DNA of 64,000 nt from Durusdinium trenchii (Eukaryota > Sar > Dinophyceae > Suessiales > Symbiodiniaceae). Positions 1 through 11,503 of this stretch are shown one piece after another (position 1 is the first letter of the stretch; every line of letters begins with the position of its first letter). Below the pieces are notes generated by a model. The model ran no database searches. It worked only from the letters and a program-made list of their open reading frames with translations, and was not told the DNA's origin. The stretch lies in contig CAXAMN010001348.1 in assembly GCA_963970005.1 (NCBI GenBank), positions 61,451 to 125,450 of the forward strand, given 5' to 3'. The position numbers were made by a program, and so were the translations under genes.

Positions 1-1355
1 TGGACCATGTTCCTTCACAAGCCCAGTGGTTTTGAGAGTGTTCACCTGCAGGAGGATAAATTTTGACGCGTCCACCGAGCAAAATCAGGCCATGGCCTAT
101 GGCCGGCCCTACATGACCAATGAAGTTCACCCAAAAAAAACACTCAAAAACACTCAAACAAGTCAAACAAGTAACAAGATTCATCAGCTGATCCCTTCAT
201 CCATCTTCATCCATTTGGACTCATCCATCTTGAGGCGGACCAATTCCGCGCCTTTTTCTGGCGGTTTTTTCCCTACTGCGCCAGGATCTTCTCCTGAGCA
301 GGCACGAGCAGGGAAAGCACCACGCATGAAAGCCCTGCCATGTCCTGCTCTAGAATTCATTGTAGAATTTTTGCTATGATTTTTAGCAGTGTTTGTCACC
401 GAGAGGGGTCATCCTTTGCGAAAGATGAGCTTTGCAGGAGTTCAGCACTAAATGTTCACCTACTCTATGGGGCAGGATTCCAGGATTCCTGGTATTTGGA
501 GTAATCTTCAGAATAGTTTGACGTCGAGAATCCAGAAGAGAGAGAGAGAGAGAGCCTTGCTACTTTGGTGCCAGAACAGCGAGTGGGATGAAGATGAGCC
601 GATGTGACCGATGTGGCTCCGACCGAAGATGCCAGACCGTATCTGACAATACCATTGAGTGTCTCTTCAGAGGTGGTCTCTTGAGGGAGTTGCCATGTAA
701 AAAACCGCCAAAAGTGATCCTTGAACCATAAAGCCTGGCAAAAGTGAAGGATTTGCATGGGGCCTAGCCCGTGGGATGAGGATAGTAGGTGCTAGTTCGA
801 GCGGTCCACAACTATTCACCGAACTTGTCACCCGCACCTTCGGCAGCCGAAGAACATGGTCACCTTCACCGGCAGAAGGAACATTTGTTGTCCAGTGCCC
901 ATGAGAAAGCATCCATGGAGTAGTTGCCTATACAGTAGGGCCATGTTCATGGAGTAAATCATGGTAAATGTATGTGTAAATGATGGTAAATGTATTGGGT
1001 CTATCCTATCACCCGGGCCCAGTGGACGATGATGGTTCAGTTGCAGGCCAAAATCTCAAGAAAAAAGTGATGTTCTTGCCCACTGACTGTTACGGGTAAG
1101 TTCGGACAGACCCAAGTTAATAGGTATAGTTATAATCATGATCTTTTCTCCATCTGGTGAACAGATCGTCAGGCTGATATACAATCATGTCTTTCGCCAC
1201 CTTGTTGCTCCTTTCACCTTGGGGATCCGGAGTTCTTTCGCAGGTAGAAATGACAGTATCCAGGTGTTTCAGGGCGCGGTTTCAGGCGCTCTCAAGGTCT
1301 TGCGTGTGCCCAGAGGTCTTGGAACTGCAGTACCTTACCTTCTGCATTTGGCGGA
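1..1355. other. No confident gene
   Basis: Mixed-composition sequence with a short GA microsatellite near 535-555. A plus-strand frame at 588-731 encodes a cysteine-rich stretch (CDRCGSDRRC), but it has no clear splice borders and is too short to call. Nothing else stands out. Confidence 0.5.
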
Positions 1356-1475
1356 ATGTCGTTGGTCGCCAGGGAGGAGCATGAGATGATGATGCAATGG
1401 GAGGATCGCTGGCAAGCTCAGGACAGCGAGGAAACTGCGAGTGGTTGCAGCTCCCTCACAGGCAGCCCCCCTTAA
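1356..1475 (+). CDS. Possible last coding exon, unknown protein
   Basis: The frame ending at the TAA at 1473-1475 encodes 39 residues from an ATG, in the style MSLVAREEHEMMMQWEDRW, rich in Glu, Gln and Met and ending in Ser/Pro. It stays open upstream to about 1331, where CTGCAG could be a splice acceptor, so the ATG need not be the start. The acidic, Gln-rich make-up is typical of a real protein tail and unlike the surrounding sequence. No domain is recognised. If real, the rest of the gene lies to the left, partly outside the window. Confidence 0.4.
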   Translation: MSLVAREEHEMMMQWEDRWQAQDSEETASGCSSLTGSPP

Positions 1476-2837
1476 AGAAGGGAACTAGCCATATATCCCA
1501 TTGGTCGGGGGGGTCTTCCTATTGGACATCCAGATGTCCGTAGACACACCCAAGTACTTCTTCCTGGATCACCCTCAAGTTAGGGCGGCAGATGGTTACC
1601 GATGGTGTGGACTGGAACAAAATCCTGAATTGTCCAAGTACCGGCAATTCGGGAGAGTTTCTGTGGCACAGAGCCTCCATTGCAGGGGATGGGTTGTTTT
1701 TGAGGAGGGGTTGGGATTATGATTGAATATTTCAAGGGAGTCAGATTAGCTACAGTATATATATCTGTGGCAGCTCCCAAAGATGATGCTTTTAGATTGT
1801 GGAATTGTTCTGAATCCCGAGGTTCAGATCTACCGCGATCATTTAAGTTGCTTTTAGCCATGCGAGGCTACAGCCGCATGCCGTTGCTATCCGAGAAATT
1901 CATCCCAGTCCAAGTCCCACCTCTCCGACTCACCCGGAATGACTGTTTTCCTCTACAAACACAATTGTCAACTTCCATGTGGCGTAAGAAGCCGGAGAGC
2001 TCACATGTGGCAGATGTGAAACACACGGGGAGATTCTTGGTGCACAGCTCCAGTGGAAAACGACTTGAGAATTGCAGGAGCTAGAGCAGAGAGAAGAGTT
2101 TCTGCAAGGAGGAGCGGATGTTGGGGACGATCTTCCGGGAAGATCCCTTTTCTGAAATGGATTGCCGTGGTTTCTTTCAACGTGAAGTTTCTACCGCAAC
2201 AAAAACCAGTAGCATGAGGTATTTTCTCAAAACACCGAGAATACCTGTTCTTTTGTCCAACTCTCAAGGATTCCTCCACCCAGCTGTGTCTTGGAGAATT
2301 CTAAGGCATGCCGCCTCGTTTTCGGGGGACTGAGCCACCCTCAGCGCGGGTTGGTCCCGCGACCGATCGGTCGTCACCGGTTGGACATGGCCGGCACTGA
2401 GAGGGTCGTTTGGAGGCTTTTGGGGGGTTCGTCACCACTGAAACTCTGGCGGCTTCGCTCCTGGGAATCCCTCCGGAGCTCCTGGTGTCTGGTCGAATTC
2501 ACAGCTAAAGTCAGGTCTTGGACGTGTGAGATCTCCTGGAAGTCACATGATGTCACATATGAGTCTGCCAAGCCAAGCAACCCCCAAAATTTCCCAAAAG
2601 TCCTGGTCCTTGTCATTTATCATGGGCCCAGGAGTTCTCAGCTATCATGGGCCCTGGTTGTTTAGGGGAATCAATCAAGAGCCACTCTGAAGAACTGACG
2701 GTCACGGCTTTTACCTAGCGGCTGACGTAAAGGTTTCAGACCATCACTGTATTCAGATCAGGTGTTCCTCCAAGCTCGTCGATGACGAATGAAATAGCAT
2801 GAAAATAGGCTATTCTGCGTAGGTGGACACTGGACAT
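1476..2837. other. No confident gene
   Basis: One plus frame stays open from 1719 to 2333 apart from a single TAG at 2082-2084. Given the base composition this is not rare enough to be evidence of coding, and no splice borders or domain were seen. A phrase containing CATGGGCCC is duplicated near 2620-2660. Confidence 0.45.
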
Positions 2838-2935
2838 CGATAGGCTCCATGTATGGAATATATGCCTACATTGACCCCCCAAACCACCCAATGTATGCAT
2901 GATTTTGCACGTATGGCATACATGGAGCGTCTGGG
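2838..2935. mobile_element. Small inverted-repeat element, family A (left end decayed)
   Basis: The right end reads CATGGAGCGTCTGGG, matching the terminal repeat of the family A copies at 3054, 8996 and 20640. The left end keeps only GGCTCCATG. The core shares the family phrase TTGACCCC...AAACCACCC followed by an ATGTATGCAT-like word. It carries no coding capacity, so it would be a non-autonomous MITE-like element. It lies 118 bp from the next copy. Confidence 0.6.
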
Positions 2936-3053
2936 ACATGCCATGTGGGGCCTGAAGCCATCCGTTTTTTTGGGCTGGGCATTCTTGGACCGCTGGGCAT
3001 CGTGTGGCCTTGGTTCTAGCACCAATTCAGAAGAACTGCGCGAGAGAACCTGT

Positions 3054-3143
3054 CCCAGACGCTCCATGTATGGTATATATGTCTAGATTGACCCCTGAAA
3101 CCACCCCAATGTAGGCATATATGGCATACATGGAGTGTCTGGG
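3054..3143. mobile_element. Small inverted-repeat element, family A (intact)
   Basis: This 90-bp unit begins CCCAGACGCTCCATG and ends CATGGAGTGTCTGGG, a 15-bp terminal inverted repeat with one mismatch. The inverted repeat continues inward through TATGG and CCATA words, so one strand could fold into a long hairpin. The core reads TTGACCCCTGAAACCACC. The triplet TGT precedes the left end and follows the right end, which could be a target duplication but is too short to be convincing. Confidence 0.7.
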
Positions 3144-3650
3144 TGTGTTTCTTGTTTTTTCAATTGCACAGTTTGAGGCCCAAACACAGTTTGTGGAAGG
3201 TCGTATACGTATAAGCTTGACACAGAGACAAAAGCCTTTGCGTAACAGAGCAAAACGGGCCAGTTACACTTGAATCTGCTAGCACCACACCAGAGAAAGT
3301 CCCAGAAGTCAACCAGAAACTCTTCCCAAGGGCTCCATGGCACAATTATGCCCTTCCTTTGGGTGGTCTTAGTGGTGAAGATAAAGATAGGTTTTGCTGA
3401 AGGAAGTCAATGCAAAACATAGAACCACGTTGAACTCTCAGAACCTTCCAACAGGTTCCCTTCTTGGAAAATGTTGGAAGGGCCTGGAGGAGGATTCTGG
3501 TAGTTCGACTCCCAGATGGACTGCCGGCTTCTCGTCCAGGAGAAGATTGCCCAACCCCATCCTTCGGATTCGAGGCAGCCGCGGCGACACATCTCACGCG
3601 ACATCACGCGACTAAAGAGTTCAGTTTATAACCACTAACTGCTTTGACAA
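3144..3650. other. No gene seen
   Basis: The region holds an AT- and CA-rich stretch and then a GC-richer patch at 3530-3610. Short open frames exist on both strands but none has credible borders. Confidence 0.5.
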
Positions 3651-3815
3651 CTAGAAGCTACTAGTAACAAGAAGCTATTAGGTTGGAGGCCATCGCTTAG
3701 GTTGGAGGCCATCGCCACTAGGTAGGAGGCCATCCCTATTGGGTTGGAGGCCATCGCTATTGGGTTCTGGAGGCCATCGATACTAGTAACAAGAAGCTAC
3801 CCACAAGCTACTAGT
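3651..3815 (+). repeat. GGAGGCCATCGC dispersed-repeat array
   Basis: At least five imperfect copies of a unit built from TTGGAGGCCATCGCTA alternate with ACTAGTAACAAGAAGCTA. The same words recur at 9731-9816, 13473-13575, 17695-17730, 22679-22830, 24762-24958 and 63425-63450. One frame would read as RLEAIA-type repeats, which are familiar in Symbiodiniaceae gene predictions and are probably repeat DNA rather than protein. Confidence 0.8.
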
Positions 3816-3820
3816 AGAAC

Positions 3821-3853
3821 ATATATATATAGACATATATATATATATATATA
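3821..3853. repeat. AT microsatellite
   Basis: Runs of alternating T and A interrupted by AGACAT. Similar tracts occur at 6743-6760, 34744-34767 and 45411-45439. Confidence 0.9.
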
Positions 3854-5222
3854 CGTGGAAACTCAAACAACCAGAAACAAGAACCTCAGAAGCCGGCCCC
3901 AAAAGGGGAAGGATTTTGAAGGTCCAGACCCCTGCTTCAGATGTCGCGTCTATCCCTGGATCGTTGGTTCTGAACCGCAGTTTCCATTTCGCTATGACCA
4001 TCACTGCTTTTGACCGTTCCAGAGGATCCAAGGTTCGGGCTTTCCAGCCTCAGAGGGGCCTCCCGGTGTCTGACATGGCATGCCAGTCAATACCTATACC
4101 TTGGGGGTGGTTTGAGGGATCAATGTATGCCAGTGAATCCAAATAAAATCGTAATATGTTTATATGTTGAAACAATATCGGAATATGTTATAATATTATA
4201 TGACATATTTGATATTGTCATATAATGTATTCCATACATGGACTCTCCTGTGCAAGTGCGGGCTTCCCACCTGTTGCTTTTGCGGGCGTTCCGTGTGGAT
4301 GCACACTTTGCGAGGCTTCTCCCCACGAGGTGCCGAAGAAGATGAGTCACTCTGAGACCTTAGAGGAGCTTGGGTCCGGTGGGTGTGAGGGTGGCAAAGC
4401 CACACGTGAGTGGTCAGACTGCAGATGGCTGCGTGTCTTGATTTTTTCGTTCACAGAGGTTGGCGTATATATAGACTCAGACTTATCATGTAAACATAGA
4501 CTGAGGACAGTGTATTGCGTCATATGTTTATCCAACCCCGAGGGGCTTCAGAAACAGGTGGTTGTGTGATACAAAGCTTGCCACGCGACCAATCACAAGC
4601 ATTGAGAATCTCGAGGGGATTTTGTTTTCAGTTCGCGCCACTGTGCCACCACTGGGCGTGTCGATGTCAATCATGAACTCCAGGCATCTTGTTCTTATGA
4701 GGTTTGGGCCGGGCACCGATGGTAGTAGACGGGCCTTAGATCTTGAGGGCTTTGGGAGTTTCACCAATTATAAGTTGAGATATCTTGAAGCTGAGATCGT
4801 TGAGTCACTATATAATCATGATGAATTGAATTTCAGCCTTCCTGGTAATTAGCGGTGCATGGTGCATACAAAGAACCACATCCATTGTTGAGGCAAGGCA
4901 AAGACTAATGTAATGAATCCTTTCACAATGCAAGGGGATGCCCTCTCAACCGACCAAGGATTATGACAGCGACTGCTAGTAATGGAAATTCGAGCGACTT
5001 GCAGATGACTCGGAATAAGGCTGTAAGCCTTGAGACTTTTAGGGAACGTGTGACGTAAAAAATGACCCTAACGGCCTAACAAAAACAAAAGGAACTGAGA
5101 TGGCTTCCAATGTCCTCTAAACTCATCAGGTATTGAAGAACAGGTGGCAGCAAAAGGACAGCGATAGGAATATCAGTGGCGAAGACGGCATCAAAAACCA
5201 AGCCCTTTTTCCCCACCTGTCA
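3854..5222. other. No confident gene; family A remnant near 4068-4135
   Basis: A decayed, reversed family A core (GGTGGTTTGAGGGATCAATG) lies at about 4107-4126, and an AT-rich tract covers 4180-4235. A 96-codon plus frame at 4562-4852 has a protein-like make-up in places, but its antisense frame looks just as good, so it is not called. Confidence 0.45.
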
Positions 5223-5946
5223 GGTGAGAGTTGTTTTAATTTGCTCTAATTTTGTCATTTGCCGTCGACCTCCTCCTCCTCCTCCTCCTCCGCCTCGTCC
5301 TCCTCCTCCGGACCTCACCCGCAAGTGCAGGATGACAGTGGCTGTGTTCCCCGCCGGACCTCAACCGCAAGTGCAGGATGCCATTGTTGTCCGCCAGACC
5401 TCAACTGCGAGGGTCGCGTGCAAAATTCCCCGCTGGACCTCAACTGCGAGACACTGCGAGAGTCGCTCCCGCTGGACCTCAACCGCCAGGGTCGCGTGGC
5501 AGTGTTCCCCGCCGTTCTCGACCGCGAGATAGAACGCCGAAAAGAATGTCAGAAGACGTGCGGAAGATATGCCAGATAGACTGTCAGAAAGAATGGCAAA
5601 AGATATGCCAGAAAGAATGTCAGAAGATATGCCAGAAAGAATGTCAGAAGATATGCCAGAATGAATGTCAGAAGAGACGTGAGACAGAATGCCAGAAGAT
5701 ATGCCAGACAGAATGTAACGTCAGCAGACTTGCCAGAATGAATGTCAGAAGAGACGCCAGAAAGAAGCCAGAAGATATGCCAGAAAGAATGTCAGCAGAT
5801 ATGCCAGAATGAATGTCAGAAGAGATGCCAGACAAAATGTCAATCAGAATGTCAGAAGATATGGCAGAAAGAATGCCGAAATAGTCCTTCAATACATGCC
5901 AGGAAATTTGTCAGATTGAATTGTCATGGTGGGGATCACTCGAAGT
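5223..5946 (+). repeat. Composite minisatellite element, copy 1
   Basis: The layout is a left flank GGTGAGAGTTGT, a CTC microsatellite (5268-5310), several copies of a GACCTCAACCGCAAGTGCAGG-like unit (5310-5530), a 12/24-bp array (5545-5890), and a right flank of 25 bp at 5922-5946. That right flank is identical to bases 50396-50420. The second copy at 49614-50420 has the same order of parts but a different inner array. This argues for one mobile or duplicated unit with a fast-changing centre rather than unrelated satellites. Confidence 0.7.
5545..5890 (+). repeat. 12/24-bp tandem array inside the composite element
   Basis: Units alternate between GATATGCCAGAA and AGAATGTCAGAA, giving a 24-bp period with scattered point changes. 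Because the period is a multiple of three, frames stay open and read as CQKECQKICQ or MPERMSEDMPE repeats. I treat these as a by-product of the repeat and not as a gene. Confidence 0.85.
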
Positions 5947-6968
5947 GCTTAATGACATAGGGGAAATGTAAGTCTTGAAAATGTGTTGAGCAATTGTTCA
6001 TACCGCGACAAACCACTCTTTCATGGCGAGCTCTCGGTTGAAGATCAACGCTGGTTGGCCCGTCAACACGCCCCTTTGAAAACGATAAAACTATATTTGG
6101 TCACGCGCTTCCAGACGCCTGTTATTTTTCTGTTTCGTATGGAAATTGTGCCCTGGTATTCCGCACATGCCCGAAAGTTGTTTAAGTACACCTTTAAACA
6201 AAACCATTCGTATTCAGCGACCGGATGCCAGTTTTCCGAGTGCACTCAGTACGTTGTCAGATTTTTTTCCTGTCAGAGTCCTTCTGCATATGTACTGGCA
6301 CACGGAGTTTCAACCGTGTGACGTGGAAGTGTTTATTTTGCAACTACTCTCTATATCTTTATTTGTTGCGTGGGTGCAACTCCGCTAAGTTTTTGTTGGG
6401 CAACTCTTTTACTTCTGCAATCAGTAGTCACATATGTGTAACTGTTTAAATATAATCAACCGCAAGAGACTGAGCGGCCCTTGGCCAGCACAGAGCACTG
6501 TTTGGCCATCTGAACCATCGGATTCATGTTCAATGTTCATGTCGGCGAGCCAGTGGACAAAAGGAAATGCTGCAACATTTGATGGTCTATAACAATCTGT
6601 ACATGACATCAATAGGGAAAGCTCGTGAGAAACAAAACTAAAACGCAACAAGACCACCAGGATCTTCAAAAACGCCACAACCCCCCAGGCAACTGTGCAT
6701 ACCGTTCAAGGGGTTCCCAATGAACTACTCTACACGAGACTACACATATATATATATATACCCGTGAGCATAAACCTTACGAAATCATGACCCTGGGTGT
6801 CCAGATGTCCATTGACTTTGTAAGGACCCATTTTGCTACCCAGACTTGGATGGCATCTCCATTTCACACCCCTTGGATGCTGTTGGTAGAACGTTTTTGT
6901 GACTGTCTCTGTATGTTGTTGTGCTACAACATCATGATCCCCATGCTTCCCCCCTTCGTTCCACCGAG
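5947..6968. other. No confident gene
   Basis: A 112-codon plus frame at 5983-6321 is the longest here and has plausible amino-acid content, but no splice borders or domain support it. An AT microsatellite sits at 6743-6760. A pyrimidine-rich tract just before 6969 serves the next feature. Confidence 0.45.
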
Positions 6969-7105
6969 CTCCGACGCCTCCAGCGCCGTCAGGAGGACGA
7001 GTTCGCTGCGGAGGTCCGCGCCATTTGCGGCGACACCTCGGTGGAACTTGGACCTCCGGTGGCGCCACGGGAGGCGCGTGGACGGCCGGGGCGGTGCGTC
7101 GTTGG
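6969..7105 (+). CDS. Probable internal exon, charged protein, unknown
   Basis: The exon is bounded by a CTTCCCCCCTTCG pyrimidine tract ending in AG at 6967-6968 and by a GTGAGC donor at 7106. It is sharply GC-rich against both flanks. The chosen frame begins in phase 0 with LRRLQRRQEDEFAAEVRAI and uses CGC, CTC, GAG and GTC codons. It ends with two bases carried over. A second frame is also open, which is common in GC-rich sequence, but its protein is Ser/Arg-rich and less natural. No domain is recognised; the opening looks helical and charged. Confidence 0.45.
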
Positions 7106-7543
7106 GTGAGCTGCGAGGGGTGCCAGCCTGAGCAGGTTTGGTTGTCAGTGGGAGTGTAGGTAATTGGTTCGGTGATTCGTGTTGGAAATGGTGACGTTAA
7201 AGCTGCTTCCCTAGGTTCGTTGGATCGTTTTGGTGTTGGACCTCAAAAAAGGAAATGTCAAGGTTTGCCAGCGGAAGAGCTAAATTGCCTGTATCGATGA
7301 TAGATTTCTATGGACTTTTTCCTATCACAGTGGACTTTCATGACCAGGTACAACAGAAGGGCATCCTGTTGGTATCCATGTGGAGACGAAAATAAAAAGA
7401 AACAAAGGATGTTCATTAAGCGAACCAACCACTTCTAGTGGATAGATTTTAGACACGGATTCACATGATTTTTGCTAGGGAAAACCAGGTGTTTGATTGT
7501 TTGTCGGGGGGGTTCTGCTATGGATTCACTGGCACCTTCTCAG

Positions 7544-7733
7544 GTTCGGTGGATTGGACCATCGATTCGCCATCGTTGAAGACATCCCGTCACAGACCGG
7601 GTGGCCGCTCAGGCGAAGCCTCGAGTGACTGTGGTTGGCGGCTGCCTCAGCGTGCCCTGAGACAGAGAAGTGGCGAAGGGAAGATACAGAAGTAGTTTTA
7701 GACATGGTCGTTGTAGTCTTCAGAGATTCGCAG
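7544..7733 (+). CDS. Possible exon pair with one in-frame TGA
   Basis: One plus frame after CTTCTCAG at 7543 reads RFGGLDHRFAIVEDIPSQTG, meets a TGA near 7626, and continues to FRDSQ at a GTGCAT donor after 7733. CTGCCTCAG at 7650 could be a second acceptor, giving an exon 7651-7733 (CPETEKWRREDTEVVLDMVV). If both pieces were exons the intron would be only about 40 bp, so a decayed exon is equally likely. The product is unknown. Confidence 0.35.
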
Positions 7734-8859
7734 GTGCATTTGAATAAATTTGAATGTGAGACAGATCAAACACAGTGGGACATCATGTATATAATACTAT
7801 ATAATCATATTTCAAGTCGATGAGCTGGTCTTGGGTCTTCAATGCCCTGAAAGGAGTCATACGTGCTCCAGTCCTTTAGTAGAGGGGCTTTGTGACCATG
7901 AGCCGCTATACTTCCGTTGAGGACAAGAGACATATTGCAGTATATATGAACCCAGCAGAAGTGCAGTAAGTCAGCTCAACTTCATGATTTTAGTTGTCCA
8001 GAGATGTCCAGAGTGCTTGGAACATCAATCCCTAGATCAAATATTAACAATGAACAATAATTACAACACGTATTTTCCTGGTTTGTCAAAGGCCTGTAAA
8101 AAGTCACTTTGAAGAAGCTGGATGTGTGTTCTTGGTGTCACGCCCCGTCACCGCTGTACGATTCTTTTTTTTGCGCAATTGCTGCCAATTTCGTATGGTA
8201 TGCAATTTTTTCTGATTTGCGCAGGGCCACTGGTGGGAAATATTATGCATTTCAATGCTAGCGGGTTGACAACCGGGGTAGTAGTCGTGCACTTTTTATC
8301 GAACCACGAAGAGTTTGTACGATGTCGTTGCAATTTTCACCACCGTCACTATACAGCATGTTGTTATGTTGAATCAGGGCAACCTGTTTTCTTCTTCGTA
8401 CTCGTTCACAGTTCCTTTTTGTGTGTTTGGACCGGAACTCCCTTGTGTTTCGGAATGTTGCACTCTTTGGTAGTAGTGTGTTGGATTTGCTTGGAAGATG
8501 ATGCCGCATCCAGACATGCGTTGGAAGATGGGTGGGGTGGGGTTGGGTGGGGGGCGGGTAATAGTGTTCGATTGGATGTCCTTGGATGATGATACTACGT
8601 GCACACACGCTTTTGAAGATGATGTGCACACGCTTTAGAAAACAAAACACATGCATCCTGGCATCCTCTCTTGAAGCTCGGGGAAATGATGTTTCGTCGT
8701 CCGTGGCCTCAAATGACCCTTTAAAAAGGAAAAAAACACAACACTAACCAATGCAACTGGTTTTCAAACATGTCCCAAACACACATGTTTTTGGGGGGGC
8801 GTGTGGCGTGTGTGATCCAAAAGGGTCAAGTTTGAAACGGCCTGATCTTTGTTCTTCAG
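7734..8859. other. No confident gene
   Basis: The region contains a 155-codon plus frame at 8122-8589 that is rich in Cys, Val and Phe, with an open antisense frame as well. Neither has splice borders. A word resembling the 24553 element's end (AAAAAGTCACTTTGAAGAAG) lies at about 8098-8117. Confidence 0.4.
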
Positions 8860-8950
8860 CTTCGCTGTTTCTCCTTTTGGATCGGATCCTAACGAAGCCT
8901 CCGAGATTGAGCCGCCAAAGGCCAACCTCCACTCGAAGAGGAATCCGTGA
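8860..8950 (+). CDS. Probable last coding exon, unknown protein
   Basis: After TTGTTCTTCAG at 8859 the frame reads FAVSPFGSDPNEASEIEPP and stops at TGA 8948-8950, giving 29 residues. The Glu/Pro/Ser-rich tail is very protein-like and the acceptor is good. Two bases must come from the previous exon. That does not match the phase of the piece ending at 7733, so at least one exon is missing or misplaced. A family A element begins 46 bp downstream. Confidence 0.45.
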
Positions 8951-8995
8951 AGGAGGTGGGATCTTTGGCCTGGCCCTGGAGTTGTTTCTTCCGGA

Positions 8996-9089
8996 CCCAA
9001 ACACTCCATGGGACTGGCATATTTACAGACATTGACCCTTAAGACCACCTCAACTGATCGGTACATATGCCATACATGGAGTGTTTGGG
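8996..9089. mobile_element. Small inverted-repeat element, family A (perfect ends)
   Basis: This 94-bp unit starts CCCAAACACTCCATG and ends CATGGAGTGTTTGGG, a perfect 15-bp terminal inverted repeat. The core is TTGACCC...AAGACCACCTCAACTGATCGG. It is the best-preserved copy of the family. No clear target duplication is visible. Confidence 0.75.
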
Positions 9090-9572
9090 CCATAGTACAA
9101 CCATACATGACAGCCGACAAAAGTCTCAAGGCCGCTAGACTGACATGCTGCAACGATTTTGCGACGGGCAGGGGAACAAGTTTCAATTTTGCTGGGCAGG
9201 CGTAGGCAACGTTACAACATGTTTACCTTCGCCGGTAGCCCGTAGAACCAAACAATGACCCAGTTTGACCATTTTGGATTCTATGGGGATGCCGTGGTGG
9301 TTAAAACATGTGTTTTGGAGTGTGTTTTCGAGCGGACACAAACGGGTTTGTTTACAGATGGAAGGAGCAAGGTTCTTACCCACCCACTGCTTAGTCGAAT
9401 GTTGGTCACTCGGAAAGTACTTCGGCCTCACGGGCATAGAACCATACAACATGGTGAATGGCGATCATAGATCATGAATGAGAAAGGATCAACATGAAAC
9501 ACTCGCTTTCCAAAACGTCACCGTCTTGATGGAACAGACAATTCCCTCAACACGAATTCCCTCAACTGCCCA

Positions 9573-9712
9573 GCAGTGACAAACGCTCCCAGCCACGAGC
9601 CCATCCGTCCCATCCGCAGTCGATGAGTCGAGAAGAGCGGCTCATGCGCTTCTGCCCCGAGGCCGATTTCGTCCGGTCGTGGACCGGAAGACTGAAGAAC
9701 CCTCGATCCCTG
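9573..9712 (+). CDS. Probable exon, charged protein, unknown (gene at 9.6-14.35 kb)
   Basis: The frame reads ...SHPQSMSREERLMRFCPEA..., then a Trp/Arg-rich end at a GTCC border after 9712, closing in phase 0. It stays open upstream to about 9527, so the left border is uncertain; CTGCCCAG at 9569-9576 is the likely acceptor. Codons such as CGG, CTC, CGC, TTC and GAG are consistent with expressed dinoflagellate genes. The phase 0 end matches the phase 0 start of the exon at 10469. Confidence 0.5.
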
Positions 9713-9716
9713 GTCC

Positions 9717-9830
9717 TACAAAAGGGTAGTAATAGCTTCTTGTTACTAGTAGTAAGGCACTTGTTACTACTAGCGAGGCACTTGTTTCTACTAGCTTCTT
9801 GTTACTAGTAGTAAGTTACAAAAGGGTAGT
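9717..9830. repeat. Dispersed-repeat array flanked by 14-bp direct repeats
   Basis: Four copies of a word like GCTTCTTGTTACTAGTAGT, the reverse complement of the 3651 array's AAGAAGCTA part, occupy 9731-9816. The array is bounded by two identical 14-mers TACAAAAGGGTAGT at 9717-9730 and 9817-9830, exactly 100 bp apart. This is what an insertion with a target duplication would leave. It sits 4 bp after the border of the 9573 exon, within the intron. Confidence 0.75.
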
Positions 9831-10468
9831 GGGAAGTTTCATCGGCCAATTGGGGTCCAGTGTTTCCGGTTGGTGGGGCTGCATGAGATGGAATCTTAAA
9901 CAAGGTGTAGCCTTACCAGGTCGGAGACACTTATGTAGATTCTCTATTTGCTGGAGTCAACTAATTACTGGCAACAAAAACTCAGCAAACTGTTGTAATT
10001 ACCACAGTTCTAGGACAGAATTTGGTTCAGTTTGGTGAAACCACTGTAAGACAATCTAACCCATATTAAAACATGTTCCTTGGATTTCTTTGGAAGATTA
10101 AGTGCAAACATTGGAACATTTTGTTAAGGTGTTTGTTGTTCTCAAGGTGTTGCTTCAAGAGTGTTTTGCATTGCTGCTGGTCAATGATGTTTGTTTCCTT
10201 GTTATGTGGTTATGTTCTACTTGTTTGGCACCAAAGAAGTAGTTTGGAACTCATGTCGGCCGGCGCCACACTGCGTGGAGAGCACAGGTCAACAATCTAA
10301 ACAAGTAATATCGAAGAAACAAGTAATATCGAAGTAGAGATCTTCATCATGAAAGTCGAACCACAGCATCCGAATCCATCACAACAAGAAAACATGGTTT
10401 GCGCAATAAGGACAGTGTTTCACCTTTGATTGAGACCCCGCAAAGAAACCCCGCCACATGGACCACAG

Positions 10469-10598
10469 TGTTTCAGCACCCCAAAAACGTCCGCGCCCAA
10501 CGGCGTCCGCGCTTCGTTCCAGGCTGTGAACCCTGCGTTCTCCTCGGAGATTCAGCAGGTCTTACAGAAGAGCCTGGTTCGTGGCGCCAGCAAGGCGG
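10469..10598 (+). CDS. Probable internal exon, unknown protein
   Basis: The exon lies between CACAG at 10468 and a GTGGATGAG donor at 10599. In phase 0 it reads CFSTPKTSAPNGVRASFQAV and continues with a Gln/Ser/Lys-rich helix-like stretch (SEIQQVLQKSLVRG). It leaves one base over, which fits the next exon at 12138. The acceptor lacks a strong pyrimidine tract, and the frame is open upstream to about 10433, so the left border may be further left. Confidence 0.5.
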
Positions 10599-11503
10599 GT
10601 GGATGAGATCGTTTGGAAGCGGTCTCGGTCCTCCGGAATCAAGAAGTCACATATTTCGGCAGGGGGGGTTCTTGAAGTATTTCTTTCAACCTGAAGGTCA
10701 TATGAATGATCGATCATCGATCCTGTTGCAACTTTTAAAGGAGACATGCCACGCGGGATGTTGGATTTGAGGACGTATTACGTATACATGTTGGACCTGG
10801 TGACCAGAATTAGCGAGAATCAGTGTGGTTTGTGTTGAAAGATTGCATATTGCGGGTCATTGGATTCAACTGATTCAACTGGATTCCGCTCCATGGCATT
10901 CCCAGCCCGTTTTCGCTGAAGTTGACCGTGGGACGAAAAAGGCATATATTCTCAGCTTTTGACAGGAACATGATATGGGTGGTTTATAGACCTTCCGGAT
11001 CCGATGTATGTTCCATCCAATCACCACACGAAATGCGTGATGCTGGTATTGACCCGGGGGTCAACCGGAGACGATTTTTCCTCGTAGGTGTCTTCAGGGG
11101 TTTTGCCCGATTCTGTTCACATCTTTCCAGGAACTCTTAAGCTCATTTTTCTGGGACACCCCAACAACCTGCTAAAGCAGACCCCAACAAATGATTTCTT
11201 TGGGCACTACTGTACCACCAATTAGAACGCCTTTCTCTTGAAAGTAGAAACACCTGCGATAATTATCCTGTCTCAAGATTGACCTTATTTGGAAACTTAT
11301 TATCCTGCATAATTGATCAATCTTCAGTCGATCTTCTTCATGTCATGTGTTCCAACAGCTTAATTTAAACCAAAAAAAACACTTTCCAACCATGTGTGTG
11401 TTTTTCCCCCCAATCCATTTGGAGCCCAACAAAAACCAGCACGCTTCGCTTAGCGGATCGCTGAACTGTTGCGTTTTCGCGCCTATCGCGCCTTCTTCCC
11501 GAG

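Noticed and set aside
1719..2333. 205-codon plus frame with one stop
   Set aside because: At this base composition a few such frames are expected by chance in 64 kb; no domain, no borders, and the antisense frame looks equally natural.
5545..5890. Repetitive frame CQKECQKICQ / MPERMSEDMPE
   Set aside because: The 12/24-bp period keeps several frames open at once; no start, splice or non-repeat coding around it.
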